In this document: piece by piece, positions 30,568-42,717 of the stretch
Layout: each line of letters begins with the position of its first letter
Numbering within the stretch: position 1 is the first letter of the stretch
Assembly: GCF_022458985.1 (NCBI RefSeq)
Contig: NC_061779.1
Span: 12,350,501-12,414,500, forward strand
Source: Mugil cephalus
Lineage: Eukaryota; Chordata; Actinopteri; Mugiliformes; Mugilidae
Length of the DNA stretch: 64,000 bases
Direction: 5' to 3'
Position numbers and translations under genes: made by a program
The notes under the pieces: generated by a model
Databases searched by the model: none
What the model saw: the letters and a program-made list of their open reading frames with translations, nothing else
What the model was told of the DNA's origin: nothing

Positions 30568-33500
30568 CCTAAAAAAGAGAAGAGAAGACAAGAGAGAAGA
30601 CGTGAATAAGGCATGGGGGCGAAAGAAGCTCCCGTCAACCAACCAGTGCTCTGTTCTGAACAAACCTGTCCCACAGATCAATACATGCCACCGAGTGTGA
30701 TTTACAACTCATGATTAAAGTAACCGCCACACAAACCGTCTCAAGCGAAGCAGGCAAAAGCAGAATATTCTCCTTTCGACAACACGCATGCATAATGCAT
30801 GTCGGTGGTTATTTGCGCGCACATGTGCATACAATCTTTATGAACGTGTCGGTGCATTTTTTTTTAACAGAGAACGCGTGCACCCGTGACCTTGGTGAAT
30901 TACTAGTTACTGTGGTGTAGCCCTCATGGTGTTGTATAAGTCACTTTCTTTATTTCCCTCACTTTTAATGTTATCAGACATGTTCACGTGTGCTGTTTTT
31001 ACCCAATGGGGGAAATCCAGCAACCTCGTGGCCTAATTCAATTCCCATGGACGGGTCTAAAATAGATACTGATCCACATACCTTTTAGGTGCATTTGGAG
31101 ACAGTGAGTTTAAAGCACAGGCGGACGCTATAAACTGCCTCTGTCTGATTAATGTAGGGTTCTCTAAAGTTCTGTTGCATAAACTCTTCACTACTGACTT
31201 TTGCTCTATAGGCTTTCTGCCAAACGCCTATTGATCCATATTCTCTTAGAACGAGGACATATATACAGATAAAGCTGCTCCACAAATGTTTTCAGTAAAA
31301 CTCCTGCCTCTGCATAATAAGACTGAAGTTCCCTGTGACTGTAAATACCACGACTTGCAAAACCAGCTTCACTCACACAACAAACAAACGCACAGAGAAG
31401 TTTGCTTTACGTACACATAAGTACAAACATAAATACAGTGCAGGCTCAGATGACTTTTGGAGATAGGATCTTGCCCAGGGCTGTGATTAACCCAGTGTCT
31501 GATGAGGACACAGGAAAGCATCAACCCAGCCGTGACTAAAGGGACTGGGGAGGAACAATGACAGGCCAAACACATGAGCTCAGTGAGGGACATGGCCAAA
31601 TTATTGCCGCCTCACACCGGCTATCTGAATTCACTGAGCAACTGGTTTTCTGTTTGGACAAATTATCCTCCGGCAAGACAAAGTCAGCAGGGACCGGGGT
31701 CCAGCTGGGAATGAGGACAGTCAGAAGACAGAGAAACAAAGCTGCACAAGCAAAGTGGAGGACAAACGCACTTAACAACCCTGATTGGATAAATGGGGTG
31801 GAGTTACGAATGAGAGAGACGAAGAAGCGAGGCCTTTCCGCTTCTTTGCATTTATCTTGTTAGCGGATCATGAAATGTGGCCATAGAGATCAGGTTACAT
31901 CAACTGCTGTCGATGAGGCAGAACGTGTTATTGTTGCAACGTTTAATCCTAAAATGTGAACATGTCTTCACAATGAGGAGGTTACCAAACATTCACACAC
32001 AGTCACAATACCATGGATTTATTAAGATATGACGTGGAGAGAAAAGTGAATTTTGTTTAAATAAAGTTCACGTGGCACGCACAGATCATCAAATGTGACT
32101 TTTGTGCTTTTGCTGTTCCTATAACACAACTTATCAAGACACTTGCATTCCATTTCCTGCACTGTTAAATGATTATGATCACACCTGATTGTTATCGTAT
32201 CGTCTGTGTTTTTACTGGGTTTTAGTTGCAGATTTCTTTTATTATTTTTTTTATGTGCACCTGAGCAACCGTGACCAAGCAATTTCCCATATGGATCAAT
32301 AAAGTCTATCTAAATCAGTCTAAATAAGTTCAAATTATGAACACGTTTGACAGAAAAATCACAATCCACTTGCTAGTTAATTGAGTACAATAGTGAAAAC
32401 AAATGCATCTAATATAAAAAGCCTGCACTACATCTAACTTCACGGCTCCTATAAAGTTCAATTTTTGTCAGAAAGTTGTCATTCAACTCTACGATCGTTT
32501 TTGAGGGCGCCGTTTATGGTGCTTTCAATCTTTGTGCAATTAAACACAAAAAGTGTTTCTGTTATTTAGCCTAGCACACTGATTAAAATGGAGTTGTCAA
32601 TATAATAGAAACATGTAACAGTACCACACAATAATACTCAATGAAAGCCTACTACAAATCTATTTTTGTTTTAGTGGTCTGCTGTTTGTCGAGTTGTCCA
32701 TATGAGGGCAGCATAGTTTGCCTGAAATTAGTCGTCGGCGATACTGGGAATCTTGGTATCGATCCGATTTCAAGTAAATACAGCGCTAATATCACCGATA
32801 CCGATACAGATACTGTTGAAACGTCATGGTCATTGAATAACTTCGTAATTTTGCCTTTAGTTGATTATGTTAAAACCCGGACATATAATTTAGGCAAATA
32901 ACTTTTTAACCAATTACAATATAAAACAATTTGACAATAAGTAATTCCCCTTTTAATACTCACAGTTGTTTTTGGGGGAAAAGTTAATTACTGCAAAATA
33001 AGAAAAATGGACAATGTAACAAAAACGTAACTATAACAATGAAAACAGTACAACAACAATGGAAGATAAAGTCAGTCACAAAGACAGTTGATCAAAATAA
33101 TGAAACAAAAGCCAAAGCAAGTAATAACAAATATAAAAATTGCTCAGATGGGGACATGTTGGCTCATTCATTTTCCACGAAAAAGTGGGGTCGGCATACT
33201 GTGTCTTCTCTTCCGCGTACCGACGCATGTCAACAACGGCATCAGTGCCAGCTGTGCGATGCTGCTGTGATGCTAGGATCTGAGGGTCAAACTGAAATAT
33301 CCATATCCCACCTTTTGCTAAAGCCTTGTAGACCTGGAGAGAAGCTGCACTCGCATGAACTCTGTGACGAGTACAGCTCCACGTAACAAAAATATCGACC
33401 TCACCACTCCGGTATCGATCGGCACCGATATTTACACCGATATCCCAGCAGAGATCACACTCCCACATCCGAAAATTGAAGAAGGAGAAAGCAAACACAC

Positions 33501-33700
33501 ATCTGCTGCGTGTTGTAATTGCTGAGTGGAATCTGCTGAGTGGCAGCCAGTAACTCTCGCTGCTGTTAAAGATGTGTTTTGGAAGAGCCCTCTTCGTTTA
33601 TTAGTATTTCTCGCACAACGCAGGTTAGTAACTCAGCTCAACAATAGTTGAGAGCTCCGTGTTGTCGCTGACTCAAAGTTACTTAACGCACGGTGGTAAC
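30568..33700. other. Intergenic, mostly unassigned, with repeat remnants
   Basis: This stretch separates the divergent prrt4 (-) and DUF829 (+) genes. Open frames are short and unlike known proteins. A retroposon-like tail (GGATCAATAAAGTCTATCTA) lies near 32293-32312, and the right part is a dispersed repeat described separately (32731-33455). No RNA gene was recognised. Confidence 0.55.
32731..33455 (+). repeat. Dispersed element rich in GGTATCGAT/CCGATA, copy A
   Basis: The left part (GCGATACTGGGAATCTTGG..., AAATACAGCGCTAATATCACCGATACCGATAC) and an inner part (TTGGCTCATTCATTTTCCAC, then a CCGCGTACCGACGCATGTC region) both recur, inverted, at 53655-53890. The right end carries CGGTATCGATCGGCACCGATA. 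Repeat ends of the type GGGCTGGGCGATAC are common in fish hAT-like non-autonomous elements; that class is a guess. Relative to copy B, copy A carries a few hundred bases of extra sequence between the two shared parts. Confidence 0.65.
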
Positions 33701-33909
33701 TATGTAACCATGTTTCCGTTACGGTGGTGGTAGGCGACTTGTTGCCAGTGACTGTTACAGCTAAACCTTTAGCTTTGACGCTTGTTTTAACTAACGTGTT
33801 AAAAATTTGCTCTGGAAGCGCTAGCTGTGGGGGTCGTCACGCTAATAGACCGCGTGTCTCTGATTTGTTTAGACTTCCTGTTCGTCTTTCTGATCCAGCT
33901 GCTGCTGCT

Positions 33910-36396
33910 ATGTTGGCCCGGTCCGCCCTGAGCAGAGGCGTCACTGCCCACCGCCTCACCAAGAATGTCACTTTATACATGAACCCAGTTGCGCCTCCAG
34001 CCGCAGGGTGCCCGAGCCAGGCCGCCGCGGAGGAGCAGAGACCCCTCATGCTGATGCTACCGTGGCTTGGTTCGCGTCCCCAGTCTGTGGCCAAGTACTG
34101 CGAGATCTACTTTCGCACCGGCTTCGACGTGCTGGTGGTGGAGAGTGTGGTAAGGACCCGACTGCAGTGTTACCAGTACAAAAGGCTCAAGCGTAAAACA
34201 CCCGTTTGTGTGTACTTGGATATGGAGACTTGATGGTTGAAAACGGTGAATACAGTAGGAAAAGAGCTGTGTGTGAATTTATATGTTTGCCTTTACTCAG
34301 CTAAAGCATTCCAGGTAAGACCTGTGTGTTTACTGACATCTGTTAAAGAGTAAACGAGATGAGAAGTTGGTTGTGACCTTTCACATGCATAAGTTGGATA
34401 AGGGCACATGGTGTTGTGAGCACTGATGTCACGTCATTGGATGTGTTCACTTAACATGACCTGGTTTGAAATGACCCACATCCATAGAACGTAGCGTATG
34501 GCACAATCAGTAGTGCAATCAGCCGTACAACGGTTGCTGCGAGATTATTTGCTCTCTACAATCAGAGGACTTGAAAATGGCAACAAAAGCTGATAAGAGA
34601 GGGGGCATTTTAAGAGGGAGAGTATTTAAGGTCAAGGTATATTATTGTACCTATATCAGTTTACCCGCGTCAAAGTGACAGCCAAACGCTGGGCCCAGTG
34701 AGTTCTGATGGTTTGTTGGCTTCCCCACAGACACTTCATCCATGAATGCGCCTCATCAATGGACAAGGGGGAAAAACACTGCTCTTTCAATTCACCATGG
34801 CTAACGCAATTAGGCTGAGAAATGTCAGGACAGTGACACAATCATGATTTGGTCTGGGAATGTCACCACATTGGACTTGAACTGAAACAAGTGAGATGCA
34901 GATTTTTAGGTTTAATTCAGCTGACTGAACAAAAATGTCTTGTGGAGTATTTTGCAAGGAATTGTAAGCATTTTTGTACAGTTTCTTCATTTCAGGGGTT
35001 CGACAGTAATTTGGCAATCATTTGTTGTTGCACAGGGTGAAAATCCCTTGAGCCAAGATCTGACAAAACGCATTTAGAAGTCCGGTCCAACTGGAAAAAC
35101 CGCAGCAGGCTAGCCGTCGGCTACCATCTAGCAAATTACATCACCACAAACAGAATGTACAAATGTGCAAACAGAATATTAATTTTTATTTCTTGTCACT
35201 GTATCGTTGAGAATCCTTAACATGCAATGACTGAGTGAAGTGAATGGATATCAGCTCGTCGCAAATTTGTTAATGTGGTTTATTGAATTTAAACTATCTT
35301 CTCTTCTGAAGAGGTCTTCTGTAGTTAATAACTACTACAGCATACAAATGGGTTGAGTTACACCACAAGAAACATGAATTTACCAAACGGGCATCCTGCT
35401 GTATTCTTTATTGCTGCAAATGTTTGTGTTGTCCACTCTCAAATTCCCAGATCAGATTCAGGCTTTGACACGTGCAGATGCGTCGCCTGTTTTCTGGTAG
35501 AGACTGAACTGAGGCCGCTTTAACAGGCAGTAGGAGATTTTACTGTGAATTGTGTAAATTTGTCTCTAGAGTTCAAGCATAAAGATTAAATCTTGTGTGT
35601 AAACTAAACTAATGACTCTCTTCTTGTTTTTCATAAGGTGCAAGAGTTCTTGTGGCCTCGCTGGGGTCTGGATCGCGGGAAGACGTTGGTGGAGCTGCTC
35701 CAGAGTGACCGCTTTATATCCCGCCCGCTGGTTGTCCACGCCTTTTCAATCGGTGGCTACACATTCACTCAGCTGCTGGTGCACATGTCCCAGGACACGC
35801 AGAAATATCAGGCGCTCATCAAGAGGATCAAAGGACAAGTCTACGATAGCCTGGTGGTGGGATCTGTGGAGAGGATGGCAGTAGGTCAGTTGGTATTAAC
35901 ATAAATTAACACATTTATTCATTTCATTAGTTTTCTTAATGTGCCATCTCACTGGCAACTGCAACATTTAGTGTATGAGCAATGTTTTATTTTCCCGTTG
36001 CAACTTAATAAATAGTTTTTCCCTCTCTGTTCAGGTCTAGGGAAGACCGTATTTCCTCGTTGCGAGAGACTGGTTAAAGAAGTGAGCATGATGTACTTTG
36101 GGATGTTTAAACGCCAAACACTGGACTACTTAAACTTGGCCATCGATGTGTTTTGGAACACTCCGCTCACCGCCCCTGCATTGTTCTTCTATTGCGATAA
36201 CGATCCACTGTGCGACGCACAATCTATGGAGGAGGTGATTGATTACTGGCGCAACCGTGGGATAGACGTCACAGCAAAGAAGTGGAAGGAGTCGATACAC
36301 GCAGGTCACTTAAAGAAGTACCCGCAAGAGTATCTGGCCACCCTAGACATGTTTGTTCACTCGCTTCACATTGCCCCGCTGAAGGCCAAGATGTGA
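33910..36396 (+). CDS. DUF829 (TMEM53-like) alpha/beta-hydrolase-fold protein
   Basis: Three exons in phase (33910-34149, 35638-35884, 36035-36396) encode 282 aa. The start at 33910 (MLARSALSRG) follows a GC-rich leader; an in-frame ATG at 33724 would add 62 low-quality residues and is not preferred. Visible: LMLPWLGSRPQSVAKYCEIY near 52-71, then a nucleophile-like HAFSIGGYTF, an acidic FYCDNDPLCD and a late ESIHAGHLKKYPQEY. These match the Ser-Asp-His order of the DUF829/TMEM53 family (human TMEM53: HVFSNGG...VSHLRDYPTYY). No strong transmembrane helix is apparent and the N-terminus could be a mitochondrial presequence (Arg-rich, few acidic residues). Substrate is unknown. It diverges clearly from human TMEM53, so it is probably a fish paralogue. 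AATAAA at 36648-36653 may end the transcript. Confidence 0.85.
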
Positions 36397-36647
36397 GCGC
36401 AATTTGTTCCTAATGGAAAATCCATGACTAAAACATCAAGTACTGAGTATACGTTTAATATTTTAAAAAAAAAATATGCAGTCGCAGTTATACAAATAGT
36501 TTCGCAGTTGTCACTTTGTTTCAATGATGAGCAAATTTAGTTTCATGAAAATTCAGTTCGATTAATTCCAGCAGCATGGCGACATCTGGTGGCTTGGAGA
36601 ATTAATAGCACACAACCAACACTAGGGTTTCAGGTTCATATCAGCAG

Positions 36648-36653
36648 AATAAA
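36648..36653 (+). terminator. Poly(A) signal of the DUF829 gene
   Basis: AATAAA about 250 nt after the TGA stop (36394-36396) on the coding strand, in otherwise repeat-poor sequence. Confidence 0.5.
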
Positions 36654-36659
36654 GGGCCA

Positions 36660-39600
36660 ACAGCTTTCATTCTGTTGTAGAAATTTTGGTAAAGAAACTT
36701 GGAGACAATTTCTCACATTGACAACGCAAGTGCGTGTCATTTAATATTTTTCTTAAGTAAACCAGAAACTACCACACACTTTTACTTCCCCATTCCCAGC
36801 ATACACCACAACGTGACACACACCCTTATAATAACTGGCATTACTACCTAAACGGTGAATTATGTCCATGAAGTCCACTACACAGGTCCCCCAGAATTCA
36901 CCGTAACAAAAATAATGAGAGGAAACGGAGAATAAAGACTAATATCCCAACAGTATTAAGTCAAATACTGCACTCCAGTAAATGCATAACACTATGGTGC
37001 ATTGAAATGGTGAGGAAATTATCAGATGCAAATTCTTGACTGAACACATATTTGTTTGTGGAATGAAAAAAATGTAAAATGTCTGGTTCCCTATTTCACA
37101 AAGTGAAATTTTAACAACCTATTTTGTCCAGCAAGCAGTACAGAACCCACAATATTCAGTGTCCTAATACATGTCACCAAAACAAAACTGAAATCCTCAC
37201 ATTTTGGGATGCTGGAACCATCTTCATTTGCCGTGTTTAATTTAACTGGAACCATATCTGTCAGCTGACTGATCAGCTACTAACCTCGCTTATCTTACAT
37301 CAGTTAAGTATGCCTCATTTTGTGGTGGAGAAAAGAGAGTTACAATGTAAACGGGATTCAGTGATTGCACACTCTCCGGTCAGGAAGGAATAATCTGGAA
37401 AGTGTGTGAGCAAAGTTTTTGACGCTCCAGATCAAATGGAGGAAGCACTACTGGAGAGTTGGTTAAGTATTACATTCTGAGTGAAGTTTGTATCATTTCA
37501 GTTACTACTCAGCTTGGAAACATAAATACAGGGTTGTTCTTTCAGCAGAACTGAAGTGAAAAGCTTAACCGTCCAGTATAAGCTTAGTGAAAATCTGTTG
37601 CTTTTGCTTTTTTTTTTGTTATTAGAATATGTGAATAATGTGAATGTATATCTTTGGAGTTTGATTTGTCAGGTAGAAGGTTATATTGGGGCTTTGGATG
37701 TGTTTTATTGTTTTTTTTTTTTTTTTTTTTTGAGTTATAAAATCGACCATGAAATTCATCAATAACGAACATGTTAGTTCCATCTTTAATCTGGTTGTCA
37801 GTTTGGGAGAAAAAATGAAAATAGAAGATGATGAAAAAGCTCTTCAAATCTTGAATTATGCCTGCCTGTTTGACAGATTATTACAAACAAGACTGTTGAA
37901 GACCACTCCCTTAATCTCCAACAATCAGGCTAAAACAAAAGCCTCATCCCAGTGGCTTCATCAGTTCTGCACAACCTGTGGCGAGTCAAGATATGAGCAA
38001 TAACTATTGGGAGTGCACCCTTGAAACACTTGAAGCCTTTTTACTGTAACTTAGCTAGTTCTTACAACATGGAAATTGTTTTTTTTTTTTTTTTTTTAAA
38101 CACACAATGCCTTCGACACTCTGAGCCTCAAGAATGTCGGTCATTTACTGTTATTGTTTAGGGTTACGGTGATGGTGTTCGGGTTACTTGTGGTATGTGT
38201 TTACCAAAGCAAATTTTCACTAAGTTTTGTTTTTAATTAATATATTGATATTTGTCCTGTCTATGTCTGCTGAACTACACCAGCCATAACACTCAACATG
38301 ATCCTCGGCAGTAAATCGGTATAAGTGAGCAGGGCTTTCACAAGTTACCAAAGCAGAAGCTACCTGAAAACTGTTTGTCTTCCAGTGTTTTTGCTTAGAG
38401 ATTTCTATTGTTTTACAAACGAATGAAATATCCGTTGAAGGTGCTTGTTCTATACAAATGATGACTCCGTTATGATGTAATAAATTCTGACACTGTTGAT
38501 GTTTAGTTTTCTTTCCTTGTTGTGCTTTGTTTGTAATTGGGTGTGATAGTTCAAACCAATTCATAGACAGCTCAAATTCTCCCCCAGTCGCCACCAGACA
38601 AGATGGAGAGATGAAAACCACTTGAAGATCCGTTCCTCAGGACTGTGAGAGTGGACTGTGTTGACGGTCGAATCTTAGGGGATACCCCAGAGTGTCTGTC
38701 TGGATTCGGGGTTAAATGAGAGAAAATATAGAGCATATTTCAAGCCTTAGTTTATTAGTATTCTGCATCAGAATGACCTGATATGTTTTGAGGCAGTGCA
38801 TCAGTAGAGGGAGTTTCTTTTTAAAATATGTCAGAAGTTTTCATTTTGAAATTCTACATCGTAGTGCCTTAAAAATTTCTGACCAAACTAGTTTGTGAGA
38901 ACAGAGTTTCTTTTTGATTCAGTCTCAAGTTAGAAGGCAGATATATAGATAATATAAGGCATTTTATGTTGCTTTTGTTTCAAAAATCCTCAGAGGTCAG
39001 ATTTATACAATTCTTAAACATATTCATTATTGTTTAATGAACAGTTGTAAATAATTACTCAACATTTCTTTCATTGTTTAATTATTATATTCATTAATTC
39101 ATTCATTGTTTATCGATTGTCAATGAATTATTGTGGAATTATTCTCACTGGTCTAGAAAATAATTTTACTGTAACAAATTCGAAGAAAATAAATGACAGT
39201 CACCCAACCGAAAGGCGTCCTGAGTTCAATTCCTAATTCAGATAGTCATAAAGCTTTTTCCTTCATAGATTTGTTCAAATATTGGCTTAATTCTTGTTCA
39301 CAGTTAGCGTAATTAATACCGTACAATATTTCAAATAATTTCAGTGAATGATTTTGAAGAAACATAGTTACAAAACCACACAACAATAAGAGCGTCCAGT
39401 ATTTTGGCCTGTTCCGGCACCTGTACCGTAAATACAGAAGTAGACGCACAAGAAATTTCGGATCGCGGCCGGTTTGACCACTTTCGATATCGGCGCTTTC
39501 TGTTTCACACCGGCGAATTAAGTTTCTCAGTCGTAAATTATACTAAGCGACAAAAGGATAAATCAGGAGTATTGGTGTCGTTGTTTGGTGAGTAGTAGAC

Positions 39601-42600
39601 TATTTGTCGTTTTCTAACATAATCTGCAATTTTACTTTGTTTCTGTAGGCCTACTATATGTATATATGTTATAGCCAAAACATAAACAACAAGCAGTGTC
39701 CGTCGGTGATCGGTGGCTAGTAGATAATATATCTACTATATATATATGTATGTATTTTTTGTGATTTGGGAAAATGGTACCGTCAGTGACAACATAATAA
39801 TAATCAAAATAAAAATGAAATAATTTGGTCCAGATAACATAATATCTGTCTTAGACACTAAGTTATTTCATTTTTTTACTACTATACTAGTACGAGTATT
39901 ATTGAAACTGTTTTGATGAGGAACAGCCAATGAAATGTTTAACATGTCCCATCCATAACATCAGTGTTTGTGTAATCTAACTGCTGGATATTATTCTTTA
40001 GCTTCGTGTGCAGTACCCATATGCTTAGTGAACTTCAGGAAACAAAAGCAGTATACAGTTATGTTAATGTTAATGACACAAAACGCAACCAGATTTTCAC
40101 ACAGGTCCTGAGAGCAGACAAAAAAAGAATCCAGTCAAACCAATGAAACTGCAACATATTCTTGGCTACTTATTTATTCAAGAAAATTAAAGCATTTGAA
40201 CGTTTTTGTGAGTTGTAAAAGTATGCAAACCCTTGCTTTCAGTATCTATGCATCATAACATCATAACATTATAACATCGTCGTCATCAGTTTTGAGGAAT
40301 TTTACCCAGTTCCTCTGTACAGTAGGCCTACTGCTTGCTTCAGGTTGTTCCACAACATATCTATTAGATTAAGATCAGGACTTTGACATGGCCATTCCAA
40401 AACACGACATTTTTTTCTTCTTTAATCATTGTTTCGTAGAATGACTTGTGTTCTTCAAATTCAGCTCATGCTCTGGCATTTTCTTTTAGAATTTATTGGT
40501 TTAATTCAGAATTCATTGTTCCATCAATGATGGCGAGCCATCCTGGGCCTGGTGCAGCAAAACAGGCCCACACAAGGACGCTGCCACCCTCATGTTTCAT
40601 GAATGGGGTGAGGTTGCAGGTTGCAGGAATGTGTTGTTGTTTTATCTATAGACATGAGCCTCTCATTTAAACCAAACAATTCTGGGTTTGATCTTATCTG
40701 TCCACATAACATTTTCCAGTTGTCATCTGGCTTTTCTACATGATGTTTAGCTAATTGCAGATGGGCAGAAATGTTCTTTTTGGAGAGCAGTGTCTTTGTC
40801 CTTACCACGCTGCCATGTGCACCATGGATGTTCAATGTTCTCCTGATGGTGGATTCATGAATATTAACATTAGCTAATGGTGTTACCCTTGATTCCCTTG
40901 TGAACTTTTTGACTAGGATGAATTGCGGCAGGACAGTGTACATGTGGACTAGAGAATAATTTTACCAGAACAAACAAACAAAACAAATGCTATAATAGGT
41001 ATGAAACAGTAGACACTGCCAAAATGGACCAAAACGATTACACTACAATACGTATAGTAATAAGATTACACTAAAGAGCGATCCTGCTTTAATCTACAAC
41101 CTTATTTTTCAGAGCGGCAACTGTGTCAAGACTTGTGCTCAGCATGGCTGTCAACGAGATGATCAGTTTGTGCAGGACTACGATTGGGTCAGCTGTCCTC
41201 CTTTGGAGCAAATTACTGGGGTAAATACAAAAAGTCTCAACATCTACATGGATGTTAAAGTCATCTACTACAGTGCCTTCATCTGTACAAAGCAATCAGA
41301 CAAAAACAAACAAACAAAAACACAGATAGAAACTGTATAAGGAGTCAGTAGAAAATACCTAAGTAGAACATGTTTTGGATGTGAGAGACTTAGTGTGGCT
41401 TTAAAAAAACAAATTATAACTTCGTTTATGTTCAGGATTAATTGATATGTTAGAATAGAAGAATGACTTAATACTTAATGAATACTTTTTTATTTAACAA
41501 AACAGAATATTGTTCAATTGAATCACATTTAAACTGCATATCTTGTGATAGTATCAGGCAATAACATTGCACTGTCCATTGTTAAACCAGCTGATTAAAA
41601 CACTAGATGGGAATAATTACATACTGGTACTGATGATAGTCGTGGCATTAAAACATTAAATTTCGATATCATGTTAAAAATGCGTATATGATAATAACGT
41701 GTAGATCATGGCTCTCCAATTGTGGGTCAACAATTATATTTGTCCCGCACCTTGCCCACTGTATAATTTTTATTTTCACCAGTCAGGCAGGACTCTGTGC
41801 TCGCTCTCGTTAAATATTATTCATTGGTGCACTTCCTCTCCTGACCAAAGGCGCTGTTGAGCTCCTGTCAGCTCAAATCCAAAGAATTTGAGCATCCCTT
41901 GTGTATGATTCAGTGCCACTTAAACACGCTGTATATTTTACATCTGCCCCTATTTTCTTCCATTCTACTGTTATTTTGAGTGTGTTCAGTTCATCTCCCA
42001 AAAGGGATAAAATGAATATAAAGTTAAAGATGAATTTTGCCATAATTATTTACATTTTTGCTGATATCGTGATGATATCGTTATCGTGCCATTTTTTGTA
42101 CACGATAATCGTGAAAAGGAAATCTGATACTGTGACAGCCCTAGTTCATGTACACGTCCACATCCCCATCAAAAACAAACTGTGACGTATTCAAGAATCT
42201 GAGCTGCACTAGCTCCTCTATTGGATCAAATTTTGAATAACAAGTGGGACTGGGAACACCCCACCAGAGTTGCATTTCTGGAGATGGTCTAACCTCTATC
42301 TGAATCAGAATTTGTCCCTTGTCAGAGTTGCTGAAATACTTCCAGTTGTCCTTTCCGATTCAGGCAGGTTCTGATAGCCACCATTGGGGATAATACAATT
42401 TTTAGATTTTTTTATTTTCATGTGGGTTTTTTTTTGTCGCAGCGGTTACAATGATTGCAGAAGAGCGTAGAATAAAAAATAAAGCCCCTGGCTCATACAT
42501 GTCATGTTACTCCAAAGCGGCCGCGGCGCTATTTCAAATCTGCAAATCTGTTTTCTTCCGTTTTTTCACGTACCCACGTTCTTCTGAGCTAAACGCAGTA

Positions 42601-42717
42601 CGCACTGTTGATGAGCTACATGTTATAGTATTTATTAACTATTTTTTATTATTATTTAAGTTACTTTATTAAGTAATTGTTTGCTGAAGCTAGCGGGTAG
42701 CTAGCGGGTAGCTAGCC
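36660..42717. other. Intergenic, repeat-rich, no supported gene
   Basis: Six kilobases between the DUF829 gene and rbm28. It contains long T runs (37711-37731, 38080-38097), AT-rich text (39655-39760) and a decayed Tc1-like transposon (about 40110-40960). Near 42070-42145 an ATATCG/CGATAAT-rich end with ACAGCCCTAG looks like the terminus of another non-autonomous DNA element. The open frames at 37556-38003 and 39404-39595 match nothing I recognise. Confidence 0.6.
40110..40960 (-). mobile_element. Decayed Tc1-like transposon
   Basis: Read on the minus strand the open frame 40943-40590 contains VKKFTRESRVTPLANVNI, then KTLLSKKNISAHLQLAKHH, then QIRSNPELFGLNERL. The next piece, shifted in frame, reads GGSVLVWACFAAPGPGWLAIIDGTMNSEL, and further on a degraded FWNGHVK..L region. 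These correspond in order to the middle and C-terminal parts of Tc1 transposases (LLSKKH..RL.FAK, SDE..ELFG, GGSVMVWGCFAA, EWP.QSPDLNPIE). Frameshifts and stops show that it is inactive. Confidence 0.78.

Noticed and set aside
33724-33909. Upstream in-frame ATG adding 62 residues to the DUF829 protein
   Set aside because: The extension has no domain character, the leader is GC-rich UTR-like text, and the 33910 start gives a usual family length.
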